A DNA stretch of 64,000 nt, taken from NCBI RefSeq assembly GCF_009856445.1, contig NZ_WMFA01000007.1:58765-122764 (forward strand), in the 5' to 3' direction. Positions 56,808 through 64,000 of this stretch are shown piece after piece. Below the pieces are notes generated by a model. The model was not told where the DNA came from. It saw only the letters and a program-made list of their open reading frames with translations, and ran no database searches. The translations under genes were made by a program, and so were the position numbers. This DNA is from Halobacillus litoralis. GTDB lineage: Bacteria > Bacillota > Bacilli > Bacillales > Halobacillaceae. Position 1 is the stretch's first letter. Each line of letters opens with the position of its first letter.

Positions 56808-56849
56808 TTGCAAGCGCTTTTACATAAAGAACGAAAACTTTCTACAAAA

Positions 56850-56876
56850 AATAACACGCCTGCTTAGACGTGTTAT
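56850..56876 (-). terminator. Terminator of coaE
   Basis: An 8-bp stem (ATAACACG and complement) with a 10-nt loop and TTTTTTG tail on the minus strand, just at the end of coaE. Confidence 0.7.
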
Positions 56877-56877
56877 A

Positions 56878-57477
56878 TTATACGATGTCCCAACCGTGAA
56901 GTATGTCTTTTAATTGTTGTAAACTTCCTTCAACTGTGCCGGTATTATCAATGACCGCATCCGCCATTTCTGCTTTCTTTTTCACAGGGATCTGCGCACG
57001 GATCCGCTCTTCAGCATCTTCCCTCCCTGCCTGGTCTCTTTCCATCAAACGCTCTCGTTGTGTCTCTTCATCCACGTACACGACGAGAATCTTTTCTACA
57101 TAATCGGTTAAGTTGCTTTCAAACAGTAACGGAATATCAAGGACGACCGCTCGATATTGTTGATTTTTATACTGTTCGCGCCGTCTGATCATCTCCTCCC
57201 TTACTTTAGGGTGGACAATGCCGTTCAATTGCTTACGCTTTGTCTCGTCGGCAAAAATGATCTTACCGAGCTTTTTCCGATCCAGTCCGCCCTCTTCTGA
57301 AAGCACCTGTTCTCCAAAAGTGGCTACAATTTCCTGATAGGCAGGTTCTCCAGGTTCGACGACATCCCTTGAAATTTGATCTGCATCAATAACAGGAATA
57401 TCCATATCCTTAAACATCTTCGCTACGGTACTTTTTCCACTTGCAATACTTCCTGTTAATCCGATGACTACAGTCAT
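56878..57477 (-). CDS. coaE: Dephospho-CoA kinase
   Basis: Phosphorylates dephospho-CoA, the last step of coenzyme A synthesis. P-loop GLTGSIASGKST is at the N-terminus, IPVIDADQISRDVVEPG follows, and the lid region has RDQAGREDAEERI. Length is 199 aa. AAGGAGGTG lies before the ATG. It follows ytaF at 12 nt and is likely in the polA-mutM-ytaF-coaE transcript. Confidence 0.96.
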   Translation of the reverse strand: MTVVIGLTGSIASGKSTVAKMFKDMDIPVIDADQISRDVVEPGEPAYQEIVATFGEQVLSEEGGLDRKKLGKIIFADETKRKQLNGIVHPKVREEMIRRREQYKNQQYRAVVLDIPLLFESNLTDYVEKILVVYVDEETQRERLMERDQAGREDAEERIRAQIPVKKKAEMADAVIDNTGTVEGSLQQLKDILHGWDIV

Positions 57478-57489
57478 CCCGACACCTCC

Positions 57490-58092
57490 TTATGACAACT
57501 TGATCAGTCCAATGATAATAAGTAACACTCCAGGTAGAATGGATAAACTTTCTGCTTTATCACTTAGCTTTGATCCGCTTAAAATCCCGCACCCGAGCAT
57601 GCAAAAAGTGGCTAAGGTTATCATAACTGCTGTAAATAAAACAGGAATTCCAATAAGGGCTCCACTGATTCCGGCTCCTATAGTATCAAGAGATAGTGCT
57701 GCTCCAAGCAGCCATACTTCTTTTCCGCGGATGCCACCTGAGTGGTCAACATCTGCAGCTAAAGGATCGTTCAATACTTTCGCTGGATTAAGCCATGGCT
57801 CTTTCTTTTCTTCATGATCCTTCTCTTTCCTAAAAAACTGCCATAAAAAATAGATACCAATGGCGATTAACGCAAGTGCTCCTACACGTTCGGCGTCTTC
57901 TACAGCCACTACTGCTGCCAGTAAATGTCCAAAATAGGAAGACAACAGAAATACAATTCCAGAGACACCCGAAATTAGAAAAACGCCCCTTAAAGTAAGG
58001 CCGACCTTTTTCAAACCTAAAACGCAGCCGATTCCAAAACTATCGATGCTGACTGCCGTAACGAACAAAAAAATAAACATGCCAATTCCCAT
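57490..58092 (-). CDS. ytaF: Sporulation membrane protein YtaF (MntP-like fold)
   Basis: A 200-aa polytopic membrane protein with six hydrophobic segments and the acidic motifs SIDSFGIG and SLDTIGAG at equivalent positions of two internal halves, as in the MntP manganese-exporter fold. B. subtilis YtaF is grouped with sporulation proteins; its transported substrate is not settled. The start overlaps a hairpin that covers the ribosome-binding region. It lies between mutM and coaE as in B. subtilis. Confidence 0.9.
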   Translation of the reverse strand: MGIGMFIFLFVTAVSIDSFGIGCVLGLKKVGLTLRGVFLISGVSGIVFLLSSYFGHLLAAVVAVEDAERVGALALIAIGIYFLWQFFRKEKDHEEKKEPWLNPAKVLNDPLAADVDHSGGIRGKEVWLLGAALSLDTIGAGISGALIGIPVLFTAVMITLATFCMLGCGILSGSKLSDKAESLSILPGVLLIIIGLIKLS

Positions 58093-58128
58093 CTATCCCA
58101 CACCTTCATAACTTAAGCTGTGGGATAG
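58093..58128 (-). promoter_or_regulatory. Hairpin abutting the ytaF start codon
   Basis: CTATCCCACA pairs perfectly with TGTGGGATAG (10 bp) around a 16-nt loop ending in GAAGG. The 3' arm ends at the base before the ytaF ATG and contains the spacer after the AAGGTG ribosome-binding site. There is no T-run, so control of initiation is more plausible than termination. Confidence 0.5.
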
Positions 58129-58139
58129 TATATGGGGGT

Positions 58140-58979
58140 TTACCTAGTAGTGTGTAAAGGCTGACAATGAGGACAAATATGAGTTCCCCTGCCGCTCACT
58201 TTCAACTTTGTAATCGGAGTACCACATTGAATACATTCCGTATCCTGCTTCCCGTACACACGAAGCTTCTGTTGAAACATTCCAATCTCTCCCTGACTGT
58301 TCAAGTAAGAGCGAATCGTCGTTCCTCCCTGTTCAATCGCTTCGAGGATGACAGAAATACTGGCTTCACGAACCTTTTCAACTTCCGCGTTCGTCAGTGT
58401 ATTTGCAATTCTTTCAGGGTGAATTCCTGCCCTGTAGAGGGCTTCGTCTACATAGATATTTCCTAAGCCAGCTACAATTGATTGGTCAAGCAGGACCGCT
58501 TTCATATTTCTAGTCGTCTTTTTAAGCCTCTCATAGAAATAATCCGTGGTGAATGCTTCATTGAATGGATCAGGTCCTAATTGAATAAGCGGTTTATTTT
58601 CAAGCTCCATGCCTTTAGGAAAAGCATGCATGGTGCCGAATTTACGTACATCGTTATAGCGCAGTTCTGTTCCATCCGTAAAATGAAAAATCACATGTGT
58701 GTGCTTCGGCCTTTCGAGCGTCCCTTCGTACACACCGAATTTCCCTTCCATTCGCAAGTGTGAAACAAGGGCAATGTCATCCATATGAAAGATCAGAAAC
58801 TTCCCTTTCCGATCAATGTCCTGAATGGTCTGACCTACCAGTAGCTGTTCAAACTCCTTAGGGTCTTGAGGTTGTTTAATGATGTTCCCCCAAAAGATGG
58901 AGACCTTTTCAATCTCTTTTCCTAAGGCGAGGTGACTCAATGTTTTTCTGACTGTTTCTACTTCCGGTAACTCTGGCAT
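58140..58979 (-). CDS. mutM: Formamidopyrimidine-DNA glycosylase
   Basis: Removes 8-oxoguanine and ring-opened purines and cuts the strand. The catalytic N-terminal P2-E3 pair is in MPELPEVE, the H2TH domain has GLGNIYVDEAL, and a C-terminal zinc finger has four Cys (CIQC and CPHC) around SGRGTHI. Length is 279 aa. GAGGAGA precedes the ATG, 15 nt after polA. Confidence 0.97.
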   Translation of the reverse strand: MPELPEVETVRKTLSHLALGKEIEKVSIFWGNIIKQPQDPKEFEQLLVGQTIQDIDRKGKFLIFHMDDIALVSHLRMEGKFGVYEGTLERPKHTHVIFHFTDGTELRYNDVRKFGTMHAFPKGMELENKPLIQLGPDPFNEAFTTDYFYERLKKTTRNMKAVLLDQSIVAGLGNIYVDEALYRAGIHPERIANTLTNAEVEKVREASISVILEAIEQGGTTIRSYLNSQGEIGMFQQKLRVYGKQDTECIQCGTPITKLKVSGRGTHICPHCQPLHTTR

Positions 58980-58994
58980 CGTTGCATTCTCCTC

Positions 58995-61634
58995 TTACTT
59001 TGCATCATACCATGTGTCCCCATAGGAAGAATCGACCTTTAATGGGACATCTAAATCCACGGTACTTTCCATGACAGATGATACAATCTCTTCTAATTGC
59101 TCCACTTCTTCTTTTGGTGCTTCTATGATTAATTCATCATGCACTTGCAGCAGAACCTTGGCCTGCATTTTCTCTTCCTGTAGTCTTTCTTCGAGGTCGA
59201 TCATAGCTTTTTTGATAATATCTGCGGCGCTTCCTTGAATTGGTGTATTCATCGCCGTTCGCTCGGCAAAGCTTCGCTTATTAAAATTCCGGCTAGTGAT
59301 ATCAGGGAGATATCGTCTGCGGTTCATGAAGGTTGAGACATACCCTGTCTCTTTGGCTTCCCTCACAGTGTCGTCCATATAAGACTTGACTCCAGGATAG
59401 CTTTCAAAATATTTATCAATGAAAGCTTGTGCTTCTTTTCTCGTAATGCCAAGGCTCTGGGACAGGCCATAATCACTGATTCCGTAAACGATCCCGAAGT
59501 TTACTGCCTTCGCCTGTCTTCTCATTTCACTCGTTACTTCGCTGCTTGATACACCAAAAACTTCACTTGCTGTCTGAGTATGGATATCTTCCCCTTCTTT
59601 AAATGCCTGCATCAGCTTTTCATCCTGAGCAATATGTGCAAGGACACGAAGTTCAATTTGAGAATAGTCACTGGCAAACATGACCCACTCTTTTTGGGAG
59701 GGGATAAAAGCCTGCCTTATCTTACGTCCTTCTTCAAGACGAATCGGGATATTTTGCAAGTTAGGATCTGTGGAACTTAACCGACCGGTTTGTGTTAGGG
59801 CTTGATTAAAGCGTGTATGAATCTTTCCTGTATCTTCATGAACCACCTTAAGAAGGCCTTCAATATAAGTCGACTTCAGCTTCCTGAGCTGACGGTTAAG
59901 AAGAATTTTAGGAATAATCTCGTGTTGATCCTCCAACTGCTCTAAAACGTCTGCAGAAGTGGAATAACCCGTCTTGGTCTTTTTGATCACCGGAAGCTCT
60001 AGTTTTTCAAATAATATCGGACCTAGCTGCTTAGGAGAATTCAAGTTAAAACTTTCTCCTGCAAGGTCGTAGATTTCCTGCTCGACCTTATTCAACCGTT
60101 CTTCCAGTTCTTCTCCCATATTCTCTAACCTCTGGACGTCCACACTAACTCCGCGGTGCTCCATCCGCCCAAGAATAAGCGCTAAAGGCATTTCGAGTTC
60201 CCTGAACAAGTGATATTGTTCGTTTTCTTTCAATTTCATTTCCATGTCATCTTTCAAGTGATAAAGAAGATCTGCTTTTCTGCCAATGTGCTCATAGAAC
60301 ACATCATCATCATCTGGGCGTTTCATTTTTGCGCCTTTTCCATACACTTCTTCATCATATTTGACGGCTGTTTCACCCAATCGGTGGCCAATCGCAGGAA
60401 TATCATGATTATTTTCAGCGGGGTTGATTAAATAAGAAGCCAGTAATAGATCAAACGTGATTCCTTTCATTTCAATGCCATGACGTAAAAGAGCGACACA
60501 CGTCCTTTTGGCATCGAACACCCATTTTTCATTTTCTGCACTCTCCGCCCATGTTTGGAAAGCGTCCGATTTTTTAGCATCCTCCATAGAGAGCACGAAC
60601 TTCCTTTGATCGTTTACAATAGCAATCCCTTCGACCGGAGCCGTATGATAATTATCATAAAGCATTTCAACAACGACCGACTCTCTTCCAGTGAAAAGGT
60701 CTGATTGAATATCCTCCACAACTTCTATATCAATTTCAGGGAGTTCTTGAGCTTCCTCAGATGCTGCACAGCCTTCCTGAACACGGGAGAGCAACGATTG
60801 GAAGCCGAGATCTTTAAAAAACTCACTCACTTTTTGGGATTGGTAACCGGCATAGCCGATATCAGAAATGCTTATTTCAATCGGTGCTGCGCGCTCGATA
60901 GTAACAAGCTGTTGACTCATGAATGCTTCTTCTTTATTCGTCTCCAGCTTTTCTTTCAATTTCTTACCGCTCACATCATTTAAATGCTCATAGAGGTTTT
61001 CAAGCGTATCAAACTGTTTCAAGAGTTTTACCGCTGTTTTCTCCCCGACACCAGGTACACCAGGGATATTATCGGAACTATCTCCCATGAGCGCTTTCAA
61101 ATCAATGATCTGATCGGGACGGACTTCCATCTTTTCCATAAGGAAAGAGGGGGTGTATGTATCAACATTGGTAATCCCTTTCTTAGTGAGGCTCACAGTG
61201 ATCTGCTCATTCACTAGTTGGAGAAGGTCCTTGTCTCCGGAAATCACTTTCACTTCCAAGCCCTTATCTCCCGCTTGCGTAGCAAGGGTACCGATGATAT
61301 CGTCCGCTTCATAATTCTCAAGCTGATAATAATTGACTTCAAACGCATCCAGTAGCTCCTTGAGGACAGGAAATTGTTCGGATAGTTCAGAAGGAGTTTT
61401 CTGCCGACCACCCTTATAATCCTTGTATGTTTTATGGCGGAATGTTGTTTTACCAGCATCAAATGCAACAAGCAGATGATCCGGTTGATCCTCTTCAAGA
61501 ATTTTTAACAACATGGTGGTAAAACCATAAACGGCGTTCGTGTAAACCCCTTTATCATTATTCAACAGGGGCAGTGCAAAAAATGCCCGGTATGCAATAC
61601 TGTTTCCATCAATTAATACAACTTTCTCTGCCAT
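58995..61634 (-). CDS. polA: DNA polymerase I
   Basis: Gap-filling and Okazaki-fragment processing polymerase of about 879 aa. The N-terminal 5'-3' exonuclease (about 1-295) has LIDGNSIAYRAF, DADD-type acidic motifs such as NYEADDIIGTLA, and GDKDLLQLV. The middle 3'-5' exonuclease domain lacks its acidic metal ligands, as in B. subtilis. Polymerase motifs A (SDYSQIELRVLAHI), B and C (LQVHDELIIEAP) are intact. GAGGAG is 9 nt before the ATG. Confidence 0.98.
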   Translation of the reverse strand: MAEKVVLIDGNSIAYRAFFALPLLNNDKGVYTNAVYGFTTMLLKILEEDQPDHLLVAFDAGKTTFRHKTYKDYKGGRQKTPSELSEQFPVLKELLDAFEVNYYQLENYEADDIIGTLATQAGDKGLEVKVISGDKDLLQLVNEQITVSLTKKGITNVDTYTPSFLMEKMEVRPDQIIDLKALMGDSSDNIPGVPGVGEKTAVKLLKQFDTLENLYEHLNDVSGKKLKEKLETNKEEAFMSQQLVTIERAAPIEISISDIGYAGYQSQKVSEFFKDLGFQSLLSRVQEGCAASEEAQELPEIDIEVVEDIQSDLFTGRESVVVEMLYDNYHTAPVEGIAIVNDQRKFVLSMEDAKKSDAFQTWAESAENEKWVFDAKRTCVALLRHGIEMKGITFDLLLASYLINPAENNHDIPAIGHRLGETAVKYDEEVYGKGAKMKRPDDDDVFYEHIGRKADLLYHLKDDMEMKLKENEQYHLFRELEMPLALILGRMEHRGVSVDVQRLENMGEELEERLNKVEQEIYDLAGESFNLNSPKQLGPILFEKLELPVIKKTKTGYSTSADVLEQLEDQHEIIPKILLNRQLRKLKSTYIEGLLKVVHEDTGKIHTRFNQALTQTGRLSSTDPNLQNIPIRLEEGRKIRQAFIPSQKEWVMFASDYSQIELRVLAHIAQDEKLMQAFKEGEDIHTQTASEVFGVSSSEVTSEMRRQAKAVNFGIVYGISDYGLSQSLGITRKEAQAFIDKYFESYPGVKSYMDDTVREAKETGYVSTFMNRRRYLPDITSRNFNKRSFAERTAMNTPIQGSAADIIKKAMIDLEERLQEEKMQAKVLLQVHDELIIEAPKEEVEQLEEIVSSVMESTVDLDVPLKVDSSYGDTWYDAK

Positions 61635-61765
61635 TGGCTCACTCCTCATTTTAGAAGATACTCAAAGGAGATCTTCATCTGTTTCTTTCACTTAGTCTTC
61701 GTTCATTTAATGAATCAATGTATGCTTCTTCCATGGAATCTGAGGTCCCAATGCTCAATAAAAAA

Positions 61766-61813
61766 CGCCTTTTTCACCATTCTACCATGTTTACAGTAGA
61801 GAGGAAAAAGGCG
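61766..61813 (-). terminator. Terminator of hflKC
   Basis: CGCCTTTTT pairs with AAAAAGGCG, with a second inner stem CTAC/GTAG, followed by TTTTTTATT on the minus strand. It separates hflC from polA. Confidence 0.8.
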
Positions 61814-61824
61814 CGCCTTTTCTG

Positions 61825-62751
61825 TTATTCAAAATACCCTAAAAGCAATTCAGCATAAGGGGAATCCTGCGGGAGGATAATAGTTGTCTCCCCATCGATT
61901 GTCTTTTTATAGGATTCTAAGGTGCGATAAAGTTGATAGAATTCTGGATCTTGATCAAACGCATTGTTATAAATCTGGGCAGCTTCCTGTTCACCTTCTG
62001 CTCGGATTTTTTCAGCATTTGCTCGAGCTGTGGACAGCATTTCCTGCACTTCCCGATCCACCTCCGCCCGAATTCTACTCTTATCCGCTTCCCCTTCTGA
62101 CAAGTACTGTTGAGCAATTTTTTCGCGGTCGGTAATCATTTGATTAAAGACTGCTTCTTCATTCGCTTCCGGCAGATCAGAACGCTTAATCCGCACGTCA
62201 TCTACAACGATACCGTAATTATCTCTTTGCAGATATTCGTTAACTTTGGCCGTGATTTCTTCATTCAATACTCCTCTGGAGCTCTCTTCTTCATTAATGA
62301 TCTCAGAGAAATTCATCTTTCCTAACTCCGAACGCACAATGGAGAAAATAAACTCCCCCATTCGCGCTTCTGCATTCATTTCAGTACGGGCGTTAGCTAT
62401 CATGTTTTCTGGGTCAGTGATGCTCCATATCGCATAATTATCGATAATCATCCGCTTTTTATCTAATGTGGTGATCTCTTTTTCATCTACATCGTAGACC
62501 ATTTTCTTTTTAGAGAGGGTGGTAACTTCTTGTACTAATGGAATTTTGAATTTAAGTCCGGGTTTTTCGTGAATTTTAACAACATCGCCAAATTGACGAA
62601 CCACCTTATATTCGCCTTCTTTAGCAATGACGATTGAATTTATACCTACAAGAAGGATTCCGATAATGACAAGTAATGTGATCCCGGCTTTTACATACTT
62701 TTTAAGGTCTTTCTTTTGTTTTTCATTTTCTTTGAATATTTCTTCACTCAT
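61825..62751 (-). CDS. hflC: HflC, SPFH-family modulator of FtsH
   Basis: A 308-aa membrane-anchored SPFH/band-7 protein. One N-terminal helix (AGITLLVIIGILLVGINSIVI) is followed by the SPFH domain (GEYKVVRQFGDVVKIHEKPGLKFKIP), then a helical coiled region with YLSEGEADKSRIRAE. In E. coli HflKC forms a cage around the FtsH protease. It overlaps hflK by ATGA. B. subtilis has no direct hflKC pair at this locus. Confidence 0.93.
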   Translation of the reverse strand: MSEEIFKENEKQKKDLKKYVKAGITLLVIIGILLVGINSIVIAKEGEYKVVRQFGDVVKIHEKPGLKFKIPLVQEVTTLSKKKMVYDVDEKEITTLDKKRMIIDNYAIWSITDPENMIANARTEMNAEARMGEFIFSIVRSELGKMNFSEIINEEESSRGVLNEEITAKVNEYLQRDNYGIVVDDVRIKRSDLPEANEEAVFNQMITDREKIAQQYLSEGEADKSRIRAEVDREVQEMLSTARANAEKIRAEGEQEAAQIYNNAFDQDPEFYQLYRTLESYKKTIDGETTIILPQDSPYAELLLGYFE

Positions 62752-63704
62752 GATTCTTCACTCTCCTCGTCCTCCGTCGAACCAGGTACTACATTTTGAA
62801 CCGTTCCTTGGTTTAAAGGCAGGTATTTCATCGTGTTTCCATCATCATTCATAATGTACACATTAGCCTCTGGAAGCACTTCCTCAAGTGTCTCCATGAC
62901 CAGACGCTCACGCGTAATCGCTTCGTTGCCCTGGTATTCTTCAAGCAATGCATTGAAACTCGCAACAGCTCCGGTAGCCTGTTGGATTCTCTCTACTTTC
63001 GCACCTTCTGATCGTTGTATGATCGCATCCTTTTCCCCGAGGGCTTCCTCGCGTTTCTGGTTAGCATATTTTTCAGCTTCATTCACTTTACTTTGCTTTT
63101 GTTCTCTGGCATCTGTCACCTTTGTAAACGCAGATCGCACATCCTTATTCGGAAGATCGACCTCCTGAAGGCGCACATCTATAATAGAAACACCAATTTC
63201 ATAGCCTTCAACCAGACTGACCAGACCTTCCCGTACCTCATTTTCGATTTCTGCTTTACCGGAAGTTAGAGCCTCATCAATCTCACTACTTCCTATGACA
63301 CCTCTAAGTGAAGAAGATGTGGCATTGAACAACACTTGTTCAGGATTCTCAGAGGCAAACAAGTAGGCTGCTGGGTCCGTGATTTTCCACTGAACCACGA
63401 GATCGGCCTGTAAAATCATATCATCCCCTGTAATCATCGTTACCTTATCCGTTTCTTCTCCGCTGTCATCGAAACCAAAATCCAAACTGAAGGTTTCTTT
63501 CGACATTTTTTCTACTTCTTGAATCGGCCACGGCATTTTGAAGTGCAACCCCGGTTCTGTTATGCCATCTTCAGCCTTTCCGAACGTAAGGACCACCGCC
63601 TGCTCCGATTCATCCACGGTGTACCATGTCGTGATAAGCGCAATAATCAACAACACAGCCACTACCACCAGGCCCGTCCATTTATAAATTTGTTTAAGAC
63701 TCAT
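62748..63704 (-). CDS. hflK: HflK, SPFH-family modulator of FtsH
   Basis: A 318-aa partner of HflC with one N-terminal helix (GLVVVAVLLIIALITTWY), the SPFH domain (AVVLTFGKAEDGITEPGLHFKMP), an Ala/Glu-rich coiled coil (about 185-255) and an acidic C-terminal tail. The ATG at 63704 has AAAGGGG upstream; 30 earlier in-frame codons lack a signal. A sigma-W-type promoter lies just upstream. Confidence 0.92.
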   Translation of the reverse strand: MSLKQIYKWTGLVVVAVLLIIALITTWYTVDESEQAVVLTFGKAEDGITEPGLHFKMPWPIQEVEKMSKETFSLDFGFDDSGEETDKVTMITGDDMILQADLVVQWKITDPAAYLFASENPEQVLFNATSSSLRGVIGSSEIDEALTSGKAEIENEVREGLVSLVEGYEIGVSIIDVRLQEVDLPNKDVRSAFTKVTDAREQKQSKVNEAEKYANQKREEALGEKDAIIQRSEGAKVERIQQATGAVASFNALLEEYQGNEAITRERLVMETLEEVLPEANVYIMNDDGNTMKYLPLNQGTVQNVVPGSTEDEESEES

Positions 63705-63740
63705 ATCGACTTCCCCTTTACCTTTTCTGGATACTATAAT

Positions 63741-63766
63741 TACGGTTATGTAACAAAAAGGTTTCA
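63741..63766 (-). promoter_or_regulatory. Sigma-W-type promoter of hflKC
   Basis: TGAAAC (63761-63766), a 16-nt spacer beginning CTTTTT and CGTA (63741-63744) on the minus strand match the sigma-W consensus TGAAACNTTT-CGTA. The spacing to the hflK ribosome-binding site is about 25 nt. Confidence 0.75.
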
Positions 63767-63788
63767 AAAAAGTAAACTTCGCTTCATT

Positions 63789-64000
63789 CTTCAACTAAAG
63801 CTCCCTTTAGTTGAAGACTCAGTTTCGAGATGTTTGTGATTCTAGGGGCTCCGGGAAACGGTTCGCTTTCCACGGGGCGGGCGGTGAGCCTCCTCAGGCT
63901 ACGCCTTCCGGGGTCTCACCTGTCCCACACGTCCCATAGGAGTCTCACCGTTTCCCTCCGCCCCTTGACCTTATAAGTGTCTCGAAACCACTTCTAAAAG
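63789..64000. repeat. Composite inverted-module repeat, locus 4 (cut by window end)
   Basis: An intact forward beta module: CTTCAACTAAAG/CTTTAGTTGAAG hairpin, GTTTCGAGA end, GTGAGCCTCCTC and GGGGTCTCACC arms, CTCACCGTTTCCCTCC and the TCTCGAAACC end at about 63979. The last bases match the start of the linker at 30.67 kb, so a second inverted module is expected beyond the window. It begins 22 bases from the hflKC promoter. Confidence 0.82.

Noticed and set aside
61675..61734. A 19-aa frame (MEEAYIDSLNERRLSERNR) upstream of polA on the minus strand
   Set aside because: Codon-like composition but no convincing ribosome-binding site, and it lies in the hflC-polA gap behind a terminator.
1..64000. 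CRISPR arrays, rRNA genes, prophage or transposase genes
   Set aside because: No regularly spaced short direct repeats, no rRNA segments and no integrase, transposase or phage structural genes were seen. The only repeats are the palindromic elements described.

Overview
The window is a chromosomal segment from a low-to-moderate G+C, spore-forming Firmicute of the family Bacillaceae. Gene order closely follows the Bacillus subtilis region from ysxC-lonA to polA. Acidic proteins and the types of intergenic repeat suggest a marine or halotolerant genus such as Halobacillus; that genus call is inference. Most genes are on the minus strand. Plus-strand genes are isolated small units: sda, a DCC-family gene, a Spo0E-like gene, yslB, rnhC, sspI and ysdB.

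Layout. 1-7 kb: protein quality control (EngB, Lon, ClpX, trigger factor) and the TPR protein YsoA; lonB is absent. 7-10 kb: an accessory patch with sda (upstream DnaA box), small membrane proteins, a Spo0E-like phosphatase, tRNA-Arg, a tRNA fragment and tRNA-Gly. 9.7-14.8 kb: ysnB, rdgB, rph, gerM, racE, a MarR regulator and gerE. 14.9-17.9 kb: a ComP/ComA-type two-component pair with no comQ or comX beside it. 18.6-30 kb: sdhCAB, yslB, uvrC, trxA and the fatty-acid degradation block lcfA-fadR-fadB-etfB-etfA with a FadR operator. 31-42 kb: yshE, mutSB, polX, yshB, zapA, rnhC, then pheST behind a Phe T-box. 42-50 kb: sspI, M42 peptidase, dUTPase, sigma-W-type ysdB, infC-rpmI-rplT behind an L20-type leader, and thrS behind a Thr T-box. 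50-64 kb: ytxC, dnaI, dnaB, nrdR, speD, gapB with CcpN boxes, coaE, ytaF, mutM, polA and an hflKC operon where B. subtilis has phoPR.

The most unusual structure is a repeated intergenic composite of about 570 bp at 17.99, 30.20 and 47.64 kb, with a fourth copy entering at 63.79 kb. Each complete copy has two roughly 200-bp palindromic modules facing each other across a linker of about 140-180 bp. Modules have short TTTCGAGA/TCTCGAAA-type inverted ends. The 18-kb and 30-kb copies carry the same module-linker-module arrangement in opposite orientation. The 30-kb copy is also broken by two further palindromic insertions, one with a perfect 24-bp stem. No transposase is encoded in the window, so these look like non-autonomous elements or structured-RNA repeats.

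Regulation readable from sequence includes two T-boxes, an L20-type attenuator with an AUU-initiated infC, a FadR operator, CcpN boxes, a DnaA box near sda, and sigma-W-type promoters before ysdB and hflKC. Starts were chosen by Shine-Dalgarno spacing, so several genes are shorter than the longest possible reading frame and several start with GTG, TTG or ATT.
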